DNA of 64,000 nt. It comes from Mantis religiosa. Taxonomy: Eukaryota > Arthropoda > Insecta > Mantodea > Mantidae. Below the pieces are notes generated by a model that saw only the letters and a list, made by a program, of their open reading frames with translations, was not told the origin of the DNA and ran no database searches. Shown piece after piece: positions 44,225 to 59,357 of this stretch (position 1 is the first letter of the stretch; each line of letters starts with the position of its first letter). The stretch lies in NCBI GenBank assembly GCA_030765055.1, contig CM060950.1:277274256-277338255 (forward strand), read 5' to 3'. Both the position numbers and the translations under genes were made by a program.

Positions 44225-44925
44225 CTCTGATACAATAAGAAGATGGTGGCGAGCAAGGGTTACCACAATTGATCAGTGTTCACGGAGAGACTGACGGCAG
44301 AATGTTTATGAACCGACAAATATTCAGGACAGGACCAGAGGACTGCCCCTAATAGGCTTCACGCCTTGGACCGCTCTAATCGGCCTCACGCCGAAGACTG
44401 TTCTGATCTGATCGGCCTCACGCCGAAGACTCTTCTGATGGCTTCCTAGCCACGAACTGCCCTGATCAGCTTCACGCCGAAGACTGTTCTCATCGGCCTG
44501 ACGCCGAAGACTCTTCCGATGGCTTCCTAGCCACGAACTGCCCTGATCGGCTCCTCGACGAAGACTGTTCTAATGGTTTGCAAGTCACGGAGAGCTCTCC
44601 TCGGCACCACGCTGAAGACCCTTGTCCACAGCTGCGCGTGGGTGTATCAATTTCACTTACTGAAAGCCCTCTTCATTCAACCAAAAATCTCTTTGTGGCT
44701 GTTTTGTCATGCCATTCTGAATTATCCAAAGAATACTCTATTTATATAAGTCAAGTGAGCTTCTTTAGAAAACTGCTAAGGACACTGTTTCTTACATTGC
44801 TTTTGTTATAACTTTCCCCACAACTCAACTGGCCTTGCCCTTGTCGTAACAAAGAACCAACATTCCTTTGACATCCATCATGATTCTTTACTTCTGGCAA
44901 ACCTTAATTTCGGTATCACCTCCTT
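44225..44925 (+). mobile_element. Unclassified VNTR repeat, copy B
   Basis: Homologous to the reverse complement of 4554-5100: GCAAGGGTTACCA, CTGACGGCAGAATGTTTAT, the 27-bp array, GCGCGTGGGTGTAT, TACTGAAAGCCCTCTT, AAAATCTCTTTGTGGCT, GGACACTGTTTCTTACATTG, CATCCATCATGATTCTTTA, ending TTAATTTCGGTATCA. No transposase, and no target duplication found for this copy. It begins roughly 440 bp from the Jockey LINE. Confidence 0.6.
44340..44632 (+). repeat. 27-bp minisatellite inside VNTR repeat B
   Basis: About ten imperfect 27-bp units. Two alternating types are seen: GATCGGCCTCACGCCGAAGA-like and GATGGCTTCCTAGCCACGAA-like. Translated in frame they give 9-residue units (for example VLIGLTPKT, ALISFTPKT, ALIGSSTKT). 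A 5-bp duplication (CTGATCTGATC) near 44400 shifts the frame, and the MAS-type units carry an in-frame TAG. Confidence 0.85.
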
Positions 44926-46439
<1,514 letters not shown>

Positions 46440-46704
46440 ATGGAGGAAGATATGTTACACCCAAAATTTCAATATTAATATTCGCTGGAATAAGGTACTT
46501 TGAGATCCTCTGAACCTACCCAGATGTATGTACCTGCAGATGTATGTACCTACTCGTATGTATGGAATGACATAGGTAGCTCAAAAATAAAAGTAAGAAA
46601 AATACTAAGCTTGGTACTATGTTCAACGTCTTCCAGGGTTAGGTTTTGTGAAATATACCCTTCGTAGACAAACTCTACATGGAAAATATTTAATTATATT
46701 CTAA
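46440..46704 (-). repeat. Dispersed family R1, reverse arm
   Basis: ATATTCGCTGGAATAAGG, TAGCTCAAAAATAAAAG, CGTCTTCCAGGGTTAGG and AAACTCTACATGGAAAATAT follow the reverse-copy order of 28234-28345. The forward arm begins directly after it. Confidence 0.55.
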
Positions 46705-47575
46705 AAGAACTGATGTGCTACACTCACACGACTTTCTCCACCCAGTCTTGCAAAACTATTCTTACAAATGCCTATTTTTCTATCTACTTCATGCTAATGG
46801 AGATAGAGATTTCTTGAAATGGTTTTATACATATTTTTGTAGGTGCAATAGGAAAAGGGGAATACAGTAGGGTCAAGTGATAATCAAGCCTGGTGATCAT
46901 TTATCGCTAAGCAATATCTTTGAAATATTATTCTCTTTTCATGAACATGAAGAAAAATAAACTAATAACGACTTACCATTTGACAAAAGTAATGTATTGG
47001 AAATGTCAAAAAAAACAAGGAATATCTCGGAAATGGCTAATTTCACAAAAAAAAATGTTTCACATAAATTATGTACATTGTCTAATTTTTGTGTAAAATA
47101 TGTTGTCTTTCTCTTACGGTTTACCAGTTATAAAAAGTCATCCAGAATGAAGCGGACCTGAGAGGCTATTCCTAGATAATTCAAGATAAGCATATATTTA
47201 GCTTGTCTTAAACTCGTGGTAATTTAATCAAAAACGTCGGATCCATTTTAAGAAAATAAACATTTTCAAAAATTATCCCATATAGGTAAAGGCTGTTATG
47301 AAATCTTTGAATCGTATACTTGGAAAATGCTGAACTTAATTCCAAGTTTTGTACTCAATCCAAATTTCGGTTTTGAATGACAGTGATCATGGAAGAACGC
47401 ATACGCGCGCGCACGCACACAAACTTACGTACACACAAAACTTTTTCCAAAATTGTCTTTTTTCTAGATTTCGAGAGTCATAAAACATGTACCTTCGGTA
47501 AAATATTAGGATATAAATTTTCGTGGAATCCAGTATTTCCTCGACTGTGAGCCTAATAGAGAAACTAAAAACCAC
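46705..47575 (+). repeat. Dispersed family R1, forward copy
   Basis: CACTCACACGACTTTCTCC, ACTATTCTTACAAATGCCTA, TTGTAGGTGCAATAGG, AAGGAATATCTCGGAAATGG, TTTCTCTTACGGTTTACCAG, CATCCAGAATGAAGCGG, GAGGCTATTCCTAGATAAT, a GC/CA-rich stretch, and GTGGAATCCAGTATTTCCTC. With 20330-21690 this is one of the most complete copies. Confidence 0.7.
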
Positions 47576-47924
47576 TCATAGACATTTGTATGAATAACTT
47601 AGATATTTATTTATTGGTATTATAAGTTAAATTATTTAAATTCCGAAGTCCTTTAATTCTTTTTGAATGTTATATAAGGAAAAATAATAAAAGATAAATA
47701 AAAATGTAATGCAAAATAAAGTGGAATTCCTTCATATTCGTTTATTTTAAACGCGATCTTTCGTGAAATTGGCTGAAATGTACAGTATTATGTTGTTCAT
47801 GTGTTTTCAGACTAAAAGGACTGTTCTGGCTAAATGTGTGAAAATAAGCGATTCCCCTTTTTAAGCGCGAGCTTTTAACAAACAAAAGCGAATATGTCAT
47901 GTATATTTTCCATTTATAAGGGCC

Positions 47925-48982
47925 ATCGGGAATGTGCATCTCTCCCATCATCAGGATATTTATAAAATGTTATAACCACAAATGAAATACTGGATATAAC
48001 ACAAATATAAACAAAGACAAAACACTATCAAAATTCGTATTACTGAACAAAAGACTGTTTTCAGTAAATTAAATGCCAGGTCAGGAAATGGCGCGAGTAT
48101 AGAAAATAGTGTCAAAGAAACGTAACTACTTAACCTGATTATCAAGTTGTATTGATTTTTGCTTCTTAAATCGATGAACTTCCATTTTAAGGCCGGTTTC
48201 CAAGAGGAGCTGAACTGAAATCTAGCATCACAATTGAGCGTTTTCCTTTCAGAGGAAATCGCCAAAGCCTCTATAATTCTCCGCTCCCAGTAACTGTTGC
48301 ATATTTCCAGGATGGTTTTCTCCCGAAAATTGGACCTATGGTCGTTATCAAAAAATGGCTCTGCCAGCCCAGACTTCTCAGATTGCATTAAACGAATACT
48401 CCGTTCATGTTCGATTATTCTGGTAGCGATGGTCCTTCCAGCTGTCCTATATACGGTGTCCCACATTCACAGGGAATGCTGTACACTCCGGGAACTTGGA
48501 AGTCCAGTTTGTCTTTCACTGGTCTCAACAGATGTTTAATCTTCGGAGGTGGCTTGTGGATGGTCCTGATGTATTTGGCGAGAATTCTGCTGATTCTGCG
48601 TCATATTCGGAGTAGCCGTTTTGACGGAAAGGGAGTCTCAGGTGTTGTAATTCATTTTTAAGTGGCTGAGATCAGAGATAGACAAAGCTCTGTGGGCCAG
48701 TGTATTGAGAACTCCCAGTAGTTGAGACTTATGATGGAAACCATGAACGTTCAGACAGAGATCGGTGTGTATAGGTTTGCGGTATACAGCATGCCCCAGT
48801 GTACCGTTGCTGTAGTTTGAAACAAGAATGTCCAAGGATGGAAGAGTTCCATCCTTCTCCATTTCCATGGCAAACTGTATTTGAGGTCGAAGGCTGTTGA
48901 GATGCGCAAGAAAGCCAGGCAAAGTGTCTGATCCATGTGGCCAAAGTACAAACGTGATGTCCATCTATCTATAGAAATGAGA
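47925..48982 (-). mobile_element. Penelope-like element, 3' portion, inverted copy
   Basis: On the minus strand the copy runs from the RT palm (HFYR, stop, MDITFVLWPHGSDTLPGF) through KDGTLPSLDILVSNYSNGTL to a GIY-YIG nuclease region (TVYRTAGRTIATRIIEHERS, KSGLAEPFFDNDHRSNF, ERRIIEALAISSERKTL) and a 3' UTR. It is joined head to head with the plus copy at about 48982. Relative to that copy it lacks about 100 bp before the nuclease, has a stop and a D-to-I change at the RT active site, and its terminal hammerhead core is broken. Confidence 0.85.
47927..47954 (-). ncRNA. Hammerhead-ribozyme relic of the inverted Penelope copy
   Basis: The complement reads CTGATGA, TGGGAG, a loop, ATTCCC, then CGATGG where the core needs CGAAAC. 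Stem II can still form with a G-T pair, but the conserved GAAA is gone, so cleavage is not expected. Confidence 0.55.
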
Positions 48983-48987
48983 TGAAG

Positions 48988-50460
48988 CGATAAGAATCCT
49001 ACCTCTTCCATCGAACGTCGGACTATACAACTTATTAAAAGATCCTGCCTTACTTCAGAAATTAAGAAGGCGGTATCACCGTCAGGTTCCAGGCCTCCTA
49101 GAATGTATGGACTTCCGAAGATCCACAAATCGGACGTTTCTTTACGCCCCATTGTGGACGCCAGGAGCAGCCCTACATATCGGTTGGCACATCACCTGGC
49201 TGATCTGCTACAATCTCTGGCAGGGGATTGCCCACATCATATAACTCCACAGTTTGTACATACACTTAGCAACATTACCATTGGCCCTTCTGATCTTCTT
49301 GTCAGCTTCGACGTGGTTTCTCTATTTACAAGAGTACCACTTCAGGAAGCCATCCAACTTCTGAGGGAACATTTTCCGGATAATATCAAAGAGCTCTTCC
49401 GACATGCCCTAACGTCCACTTTCTTCTTGTTTGGTGGTACTTTCTATGAACAAGTAGATGGAGTAGCAATGGGCTCCCCTTTGTCACCAGCTATAGCTAA
49501 TTTCTATATGGAACACCTAGAACATGAAGTACTTGCCACAGCTCCACTTAAACCAACTCATTTCTATAGATACGTGATCGACACTTTTGTAATTTGGCCA
49601 CATGGATCAGACACTTTGCCTGGCTTTCTTGCGCATCTCAACAGCCTTCGACCTCAAATATAGTTTACCATGGAAGTGGAGAAGGATGGAACTCTTCCAT
49701 TCCTGGACATTCTTGTTTAAAAAACAGCAACGGTACACTGGGGCATGCTGTATATCGCAAGCCTACACACACCGATCTTTATCTGAACGCTCATAGTTTC
49801 CATCATAAGTCTCAATGACTGGAAGTTCTCAATACACTGGCCCACAGAGTTATGTCTATCTCTGATCCCAGCCACTTCAAAAAAGAATTACAGCACCTGA
49901 GACTCACTTTCCGTCAAAACAGCTACTCCAAATATGACGTTGAAGTCTCGATCACCAAAGCTAGGAATGGGAAACCTGTAATACAGAAAGTGTCAGATAA
50001 GCCTACCGCTACAGCCTGCATCCCGTTTACCGGCAATCGATCCCGTAGAATAAACAAAATTCTCGCCAAATACATCAGGACCATCCACAAGCCACCTCCG
50101 AAGATTAAACATCTGTTGAGACAAGTGAAAGACAAACTGAACTTCCAAGTTCCCGGAGTGTACCGCATTCCCTGTGAATGTGGGACACCGTATATAGGAC
50201 AACTGGAAGGACTATCGTTACCAGAATAATCGATCATGAACGAAGCATTCGTTTAATGCAACCTAAGAAATCTGGGCTGGCAGAGCATTCTTTTGATAAC
50301 GACCATAAAGCCAGTTTTCGGGAGACGACCAGCTTGGCAATATGCAACATTTACTGGGAGCGGAGAATTAAGGAGGCTTTGGCGATTTCCTCTGAAAGGA
50401 GCACGCTTGGTTGTGATGCTGGATTTCAGTTCAGCTCCTCTTGGAAACCGACCTTAAAAA
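48988..50460 (+). pseudogene. Penelope RT plus GIY-YIG endonuclease, broken
   Basis: RT blocks: PPRMYGLPKIHKSD, LRPIVDARSSPTYRLAHHLA, LLVSFDVVSLFTRVPL, VDGVAMGSPLSPAIANFYME, then the active site RYVIDTFVIWPHGSD, where the canonical YVDD reads YVID. A stop (TAG near 49662) and a frameshift near 49720 follow. The connector GNRSRRINKILAKYIRTIHK leads to the nuclease start GVYRIPCECGTPYIGQ (about 50155-50202), which keeps the GIY/YIG spacing and a Cys pair. A one-base deletion then moves GRTIVTRIIDHERSIRL and YWERRIKEALAISS to another frame; the inverted copy has the same deletion. Confidence 0.88.
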
Positions 50461-50685
50461 TGGAAATCCATTGATTTAAGAAGCAAAGATCAATACAGCT
50501 TGATAATTAAGTTAAGTAGTTACGTTTCTTTGACACAATTTTATATACTCGCGCCATCCCCTGACCTGACATTTAATTTACTGAAAACAGTGTTTTGTTC
50601 AGTAATGCGAATTTTGATAGTGTTTTGTCTTTGTTTATATTTGTGTTATATCCAGTGTTTCATTTGTGGTTATAACATCTTATAA

Positions 50686-50735
50686 ATATCCTGATGATGG
50701 GAGAGATGCACACTCCCGAAACGTCGACATCTAAT
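50686..50735 (+). ncRNA. Minimal hammerhead ribozyme motif in the Penelope 3' end
   Basis: CTGATGA (50691-50697), stem II GGGAG (50699-50703) pairing perfectly with CTCCC (50713-50717), core GAAA (50718-50721), then CGTC ending at the expected cleavage base (50725). Stem III is one base pair at most and stem I is weak (ATC with GAC and an internal mismatch). That fits the short hammerheads described for Penelope-like elements, which may work best as dimers. Activity is inferred only. Confidence 0.7.
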
Positions 50736-50969
50736 CGTCTTTTCTCCTGGCTTGCTGCCCGAGAATAAAGTGAGCATTTGAAAGGTACAATTTTTCAATT
50801 TTGATTCTTTCTAAATCTTGTAAGCAACGAATTAGGCATTACATTATTTGATTAGACCAACATTATCAAGATTGACGTAAATAGGTTAACACAAGAGGAA
50901 TATTTACGAAATAGTAATGAGTAGAGAACGGAATCGAAGTGTTACGAATCGAGTATTTTAACAATAAAT

Positions 50970-51200
50970 TCCACCTCGCGAGATGACTACGCTAACGTGA
51001 TAGGCTTACTTTCGGGAGTTTCCGGGTTTGATTCCCACTCCTCAGGTCTTGGGCTTTTCGTGCTTTTCCCTGGTCAGTAGGTGAATACTGGAATGGTTAC
51101 TTATCTACCACGGCTTCCTTTTCGTCATTTGTATTTCATTCCGTTTCCTTCTTATCTGTCAGTTGTACTTATAGAATTCGTAGCGTATGGGGATGCCGGA
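50970..51200 (+). mobile_element. SINE A-like fragment
   Basis: CGCGAGATGACTACGCTAAC (head), GGGTTTGATTCCCACTCC (B box), GTAGGTGAATACTGG and TACCACGGCTTCCTTTTCGT have the layout of SINE A (330-520) but are divergent. No target duplication found. Confidence 0.55.
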
Positions 51201-52652
<1,452 letters not shown>

Positions 52653-53469
52653 TCCATAACCATTGTTACTCAAATTTTGGTGATGTGGCTTCAGAGTTGT
52701 ACAGGTTTTTAATTTCGCTAACATCCCATAGCACAGCAAAGAGTTAATCAGTTTTCTTTACGATCCATTACATTTGCATACTCTAGCGATCAACTTAATG
52801 AGTTAAAGGGCGGAGGGAGGGGGGAGAATGTAAGTGTTGCATTCACAGGATTTTACCTGATAACCATCCTTTATTTTTATATCTACTTACCAAGCTCTTA
52901 TTACAAAAGTTTATTTGTTTCATGGAATAAAGATAAACGTCTGCAGGAATTGTTCCATAACATAACATCGTTGGAAGTACACATAAGAGGATACAAAAGT
53001 TTGAAGCGTCAGTCGAAAGTTTAAAAAGCTCGTTACTATACGCTAGCTTTGAATTTCATGCTTTTAGCATGATAAATGAATAGTACCTTAGCAACTCGAA
53101 CAGTTAGTAAATATTGCAAAATAAAAACGAACAGCAACCGTAAATACTTGTAGCTAATGCTACGAACCACTTGATGTAAACTGCGTACTTTAAAAGTTAT
53201 AAATCTTCTGAGGTAAATTTTCGTAAATTGCTTATAGTTTAACATTAATAAAATATTATATAAAATTCATTCAAAATTAGTTGAACTTCACAGGCTATTT
53301 GCAGAAAATTTAAGCAATGCTTTTATTATGTATGTAAATAGATATACATATGGATTTTAATCAGAGTAATTGGAGACATTTTTTAGAAAAACACGTGAAA
53401 TGAAGAACAATTTCACACGTAGAGGATATGCTGGTGTACAGCGTTGTTTTTAAAATGTTAAAACCTTTG
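52653..53469. other. AT-rich DNA without recognisable features
   Basis: No motif, repeat family or coding signal recognised. Confidence 0.5.
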
Positions 53470-53690
53470 TGTCTATCCTCGGTGGATGCTGAAATTAAGC
53501 ACCAAGTTAGATATTTATCTCACATTGGTTTTTGAGTTATGCTGTTCAAAAACACGCTACAGAAACGGGTCTATTTCTAAAAATGCTTTTTCGTGTGTAT
53601 CAGTAATGAATTTTGGATGGAATTCAATACTTCCTCTACTTACCATAGGTGGTGGTAGTAAAATAAAAGGAAAACAGTAAATTATGCATA
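53470..53690 (+). repeat. Dispersed family R1, distal forward fragment
   Basis: GTTTTTGAGTTATGCTGTTC and GGAATTCAATACTTCCTCTA with CTTACCATA match 21120-21140 with 21584-21625, the distal half of the family. Confidence 0.55.
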
Positions 53691-55190
53691 TGATCGATAA
53701 CAGCATGTTTAAATTCCTTTGGTTTATCCGATTAAGAATTTGTTTAGAGTTTTACCGTATCCTGAGAAAATTAATATCTGATAATTAAACTTTTTTATAG
53801 GAAGGTTAAAGCTTGAGTTTATCATATATACCATTACTGGCGGTAGGAATTGATGAGTGATGATATTTGAAATTAAATGATGATTGGAAAAGGATATTTG
53901 GGAAGGAAACACTCCAGGCCTAAGTTTAGGGTAACCCTACAGTATTTCACAGATATGAGGACTGAGGAAAACTTAGGAGTGTCAATCTGAGAGGACTGTC
54001 ACGGGAGATTCGTGCCTTAACTCTAAGTTCTATATACCGCATGCTCATTTGAGCATCTTTTCTTTCACAGTCATTCATTGTAGGACATAACTTGTACAAT
54101 TCAAAGACATCAAATTTGTTATAAAAGGTGATGTAGATCAGATGCGTTTAGAGACAAAGCGGTATACATGAAGCTTTTATGACAGCCATATTCAATAGCA
54201 CTTCCCAAGCAGCAAAAACCGAATCCCTAGGTGACTTCTGACGTATAAGTCAATAATCGCTGTCAACAGGTGCATAACACACTGTCGCGTTAACTTACTG
54301 TACTCGAGTGCCTTTCATTTGCACCATTTTTTTTAACAAATACATACTTATTTGAGGTTCGCAGTACAAGATTTTTCATTAGTTACAAAGCAGAATCATT
54401 CTCCTGTAAGACTGTTAGTGATTTAAACAGTTTCTTATTTTAAAGGCTCATATACGAGAATTATTGCCAGAACGCATGCATCTGGATGTGTGAATGATGA
54501 GTGATTTCTACATATGCTTAAGTTTCCCATAGTAAAGCGCTACATTGCAACTTGGAAATGTTGAGATAAATAAGTTATTCGCAGAGAAAGCTGAATATGC
54601 ATGGCAGAAAGTTTGACACACAATTCTCCGGATCCAATTGGCCTACTGTGTAGACGAAGTTCAAACACACCGCTGTGTTGTGGTGATTGGCTACGACGGT
54701 ATACTTGGACAAAAACCAGGTGTTTATCGACACAGGCAATAAAAACTTTAGAGCGGTACATTTTGTTAAAGACCAAGCATTCCTTTCGTCTCTTGCCGTT
54801 AAGTCAGCCTCAGCGAAATACGAATGAATCCACCTTCTGACTTAATTGGGAGAGCTTGCCCAAGTCCTTGAATATTGGATACTGTAAATGGCAACTTCTG
54901 CACAAGGATAACGCTTCAGTTGTACGCTTCTCCGAAAATGACACAACTTATGTAGGTCACTGAAGACCAGTTTGTAGTGGCAGTGTTCATGTTAAGCTTT
55001 CCAGCGAAAATTTCATAAGCAATTGTAATGAACATTGCACATTGTTTAATTCTGCAGAGAAACGCTTTACGGCAGTACGTTTCATTTGGATACTTTTCAC
55101 CCAAGAAAAAACTGCGGTCCCCTTCTTAACCGTAACCACCATACAATCTTGATGCTATTTGGTAGTGTTTAACACCCATTTTTAATAAAT
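53691..55190. other. AT-rich DNA without recognisable features
   Basis: The 54540-54840 frames on both strands overlap a slightly GC-richer patch and have no motif. A weak likeness of 53900-53990 to 32915-32990 is noted. Confidence 0.45.
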
Positions 55191-55194
55191 GCGG

Positions 55195-55258
55195 CACAAA
55201 GGTTTCGAAACGCGAACTTCTGAATTCGAGTCTCACATGTTACCACTGAGTCATCTCT
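55195..55258 (-). mobile_element. tRNA-like SINE head fragment
   Basis: The complement contains TGACTCAGTGGTAACATGTG (A-box-like) and, about 35 bases on, GTTTCGAAACC (B-box-like). Too degenerate to be a tRNA gene; no body assigned. Confidence 0.45.
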
Positions 55259-55844
55259 ATCGTAACCATACGATAACCATTGGATAACCAATCAACATAA
55301 AGTAAGATTCCCGAAAGTACGGAAGAGAAAACTACAGCTACTGGAATGGCAAAATACAGAGAATTTGGGTTTGCAAACCTCCTCCAAAGAAACGGTAGGA
55401 CTGGTAAACTGGATCTCTGATGAGTGGAAAAGACAAACATCGTTCAGCTAGATTGTTCATGATGATTGTTGACGTAAGGATACGACTGGACAGGTCACCC
55501 CGAAAGTCATTAAGATGTTTGTCGTGGGAAATCAGGTACAAATGCCAAAACTGTTACAAAACTGCGAAAAGTGTAGACTGCCAACAATAAGACAAAATAC
55601 AAAAATAAGTAATAAAGAATATATACCTTCACATTGCTCATTATAGGGAATCAAAGCTCCCGAACAATCTGCTTAATATGACATTAAAGCTGCTTATTAA
55701 ATGAATTTCCCGCTGTATAATTAAAGGAAGAAATATATCATTTACACATAAATCACTCTGCATTTGAAATGATAAGTGAAATGCAGAAGGCTTATGAAGT
55801 TCTCCTTATGCTTATTGAATTTTATATAACCGCAAAATCATAGA
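55259..55844. other. AT-rich DNA without recognisable features
   Basis: Nothing recognised. Confidence 0.5.
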
Positions 55845-55891
55845 AGAAAGAAATTATTATAGAAAAAAAAATCTGATATGTTACATTCACA

Positions 55892-55950
<59 letters not shown>

Positions 55951-56340
55951 TAAAACTTTTCTTACAAACGTTTATTCCTCTACTCCAAGGTAATCGAGAT
56001 AAACATTTGCAGTAATTATCTTATTGCTAATTTTCTTTGAAGCGTAAGGAAATCTGATAATACATAGGAACTAAGTCAATTTAATTAATCAAATTCTTTT
56101 AAAACTGGTCGCCGTTTGATAGCTCTGATATTCCATTCTCTTTGAATGGCCAAGAGGTAAAAAGAATGAGCATCAACTTCCATTTGAGAAGAGGGAAATT
56201 CAAATAAAAGGTAGTATCTCCAAAATGGTTCATACCACAAAAAAGAAATGTAACAAACATAAGCTGTGTGTTTTAAATAGATCTGTTTTAAGATTTTGTC
56301 TATCTCTTACGTTTCCTTGTAATGCAAAAGTCGTCCAGAA
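55845..56340 (+). repeat. Dispersed family R1, forward arm with CT array
   Basis: TTACATTCACATGACTCTCT opens it, the (CT)n array interrupts, then TTTTCTTACAAACGTTTATT, CAAAATGGTTCATACCAC, TTTGTCTATCTCTTACG and GTCGTCCAGAATG follow the order of 60490-60850. Confidence 0.6.
55895..55945. repeat. (CT)n microsatellite
   Basis: 51 bp of CT inside an R1 copy. Confidence 0.95.
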
Positions 56341-56760
56341 TGTAAGTATATCATGTATGTAAGTGTGCATGTATGTATATATGTGCGTATGTCTATATAT
56401 GTATGCATGTATCTGTGTCTCTGATTAGCATAAATCAAAAGCGAAAATTAAGTTAAAAATTAAACTTTTTATTTAAGTTCCGTGTCATCTAAGCTAACGA
56501 CACTCATTTTCAAATATAGGTAATAATAGACAGTAAGTCTGTATTCGTTTATTATCGGGGTCAAACAAAGAACATGGAATGTAAAATCCATCGCATAGCG
56601 GAGCAATTTAAAAAAAAAATCCGACTATCGCTTGAGCCTACGTATTTTTCTTATATCTAAAACGAAATATGTAAATATATAATTTAAGTTTACTTCCATG
56701 AAAAAGAAGAAAGAATAGTTTGTACAGGAGTAGGTCAAGAAAGTGACGTGAATGCAGCAC
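56341..56760 (-). repeat. Dispersed family R1, reverse arm
   Basis: TG-rich start, ATAAATCAAAAGCGAAAATT, TTAAGTTCCGTGTCATCTAA; later TACAGGAGTAGGTCAAGAAA with GTGACGTGAATGCAGCAC, the inverted start of the family. It follows the forward arm directly. Confidence 0.5.
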
Positions 56761-56809
56761 AACTAGCTTTTTACACAGAGGACTACGAAAGTCACTGGAC
56801 AGCCCTGAT

Positions 56810-57689
<880 letters not shown>

Positions 57690-57860
57690 TTTTATGCTGG
57701 AGATATGTCATTCTGAGGGTCCTGGGTTATATTCCTGGAGCCGGCTACTCTGAACAACGGGTTGTCATGGTTTTCTCTGGATAGTAAGGCAATGTTGATG
57801 TGGTTTTCCTCTACCACGAATTTCCTTTCTCTTATTTTTTATCATTTCAGTTTTTTCATA
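57690..57860 (+). mobile_element. Degenerate SINE A-like fragment
   Basis: TCATTCTGAGGGTCCTGGGT, ATATTCCTGGAGCC (mutated B-box region), GGTTTTCTCTGGATAGTAAGG and CTCTACCACGAATTTCC have the layout of 51000-51120. Confidence 0.45.
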
Positions 57861-58113
57861 ACTTGGGAGATGTCCAATATATTTCTAACCTAATATCATT
57901 TGATGCTGAGATATTTTAAATAAAATGATACAGTTGTACTTTATACATTAAAACTAATATAGCAGTATAAATCTGCATTATGAACGTTTATCACAGTTGT
58001 CCTATAATTGCATAGGGATTGACGTTTGGAGTTCAAATACTTCTCTACCAGTAAATTGGGAGTGACATAAATAACGTGATTGTTTTTGACATATAACACA
58101 GTATTGTATCACT

Positions 58114-58123
58114 TTTGAAGTGC
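58114..58123. repeat. Left target-site duplication of SINE E5
   Basis: TTTGAAGTGC, repeated exactly at 58380-58389. Confidence 0.88.
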
Positions 58124-58379
58124 CCGCCTCGGTAGCGTAGATGGTAGCGTGTCTGCCTCAGGTACAAGAGGTCCCGAGTTCGAGTCTCGGTCAGGGTGAG
58201 TTATCTGGATAATGTTTTTTCCGAGGTTTTCCCTTATCCTTAAAAACGAATGTCGGGTAGCTCTAAGCTCCATGGACCCCGGACTCATTTGACCATTTCA
58301 TTCACCATCCGATATGACTTATTATTGGAGAACATAAAATTAAAAAAAAGGCAAACAAAACAACAACAACAACAACAAC
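58124..58379 (+). mobile_element. SINE E, copy 5 (reference copy here)
   Basis: CCGCCTCGGTAGCGTAGATG, TAGCGTGTCTGCCTCAGG, B box GAGTTCGAGTCTCGG, TCAGGGTGAGTTATCTGGAT, AGCTCCATGGACCCCGGACT, CATTTCATTCACCATCCGAT, and a tail of A8 and (AAC)n. It is flanked by a 10-bp target duplication and has no internal insertion, which makes it the reference for the family. Confidence 0.92.
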
Positions 58380-58389
58380 TTTGAAGTGC
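58380..58389. repeat. Right target-site duplication of SINE E5
   Basis: Exact repeat of 58114-58123. Confidence 0.88.
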
Positions 58390-58461
58390 GAATGTCGTAG
58401 TAATGGTAGGGTTGTTAGTGTTTACTTCATCTGTTTCTCCTTAGCTTATTCAAAGCAAGTC

Positions 58462-58464
<3 letters not shown>

Positions 58465-58555
<91 letters not shown>
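58465..58555. repeat. (TG)n microsatellite, about 45 units
   Basis: 91 bp of pure TG. Confidence 0.97.
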
Positions 58556-58558
<3 letters not shown>

Positions 58559-58959
58559 CAAAATACGGAGAACAGCAAATTCATCATTCTCTCTGTTTAT
58601 TTGAGTTCAACAATAAGAATAACAAATCCTTGGATAGCAGAAACGGTAATACAAGATATCCAAGTATTATACACTCTTCAAGAAAGTAAAATCTGGATCC
58701 TCTCACACTACGGAATAAGAGGAAATGAAAAAGTCCATCTTCTAGCCCAAAAAAGAAGGGGAAGGAAAAGAAAGAAAAAGAAAGAAAAACACTTTATGTG
58801 GAACTAACACTAGACAAATTACTCCAATGCCTCACTGAGATCATATTCCCATCATTAACAAGGTATCAATAACTGGGCCGAGAATCTCCATTCACACTCT
58901 ATAGTAAAATCCAAGTACACGACATTCTCATAGCAAAGACGAGATCGGGTTAAAATTAC
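58556..58959. other. Unassigned DNA, possible old coding debris
   Basis: About 58600-58760 reads, in short frames, NNKNNKSLDSRNGNTRYPSI and KIWILSHYGIRGNEKVHLLA. The second resembles an RNase H-type block of LINEs (WIPSHVGIRGNE.VD.LA), hinting at a tiny LINE fragment. Confidence 0.35.
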
Positions 58960-58973
58960 TCATATAGAATTAG

Positions 58974-59343
58974 GATTAGGATTATTACGAAGGGATTTGG
59001 CACCGAAACCTGTGGTTTACTGTACCTAAACCCCGAGTGGGGCACCCCCAGAAGGAAGGATAGGGCGAAAGAAGACAGAGGGCGGCCTACCCAAAGAGTC
59101 ACGGGAGCGCCAAGACACCCGCCGACACATCTACACTGAAAGAGACCACAGGATTAAAAATGATATGTAATAATAATGGAGATGAAATGGAGGGCCAGGA
59201 AATTCGGAGGATTTAATTAACCTATCGAGCATTCGCCTAGCAACCCGGGAAAATTCCCGAAAAAAAAACCAAGAATCAGGTAGGTTGGACATGGGAATCG
59301 AACCCGAACCTCCCGAATGCGGGCTTGTGCATCTAAGAATTGG
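58974..59343 (-). mobile_element. SINE A, copy 2 (short form)
   Basis: The complement reads CCCGCATTCGGGAGG, B box GGTTCGATTCCC, CAACCTACCTGA, GGTTGCTAGGCGAATGCTCG, GAATTTCCTGGCCCTCCATT, then TGTCGGCGGGTGTC and TAATCCTAATCC at the 3' end. It matches 366-560 and 850-978 but skips the middle. The target duplication is 12 of 14: TCATATAGAATTAG (58960-58973) and TCATACAAAATTAG (59344-59357). Confidence 0.85.
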
Positions 59344-59357
59344 TCATACAAAATTAG

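Larger units (their letters stand above)
48983..50790 (+). mobile_element. Penelope-like element, plus copy
   Basis: It starts inside the coding region (IERRTIQLIKRSCLTSEIKK) and extends through RT, nuclease and 3' UTR to about 50790. The N-terminal part is missing. Together with the inverted partial copy upstream, the arrangement is one commonly described for Penelope-like elements. No outer target duplication could be read. Confidence 0.88.

Noticed and set aside
48340..50480. Two independent genes in opposite orientation
   Set aside because: Both are parts of the same Penelope-like family; the strings are homologous.
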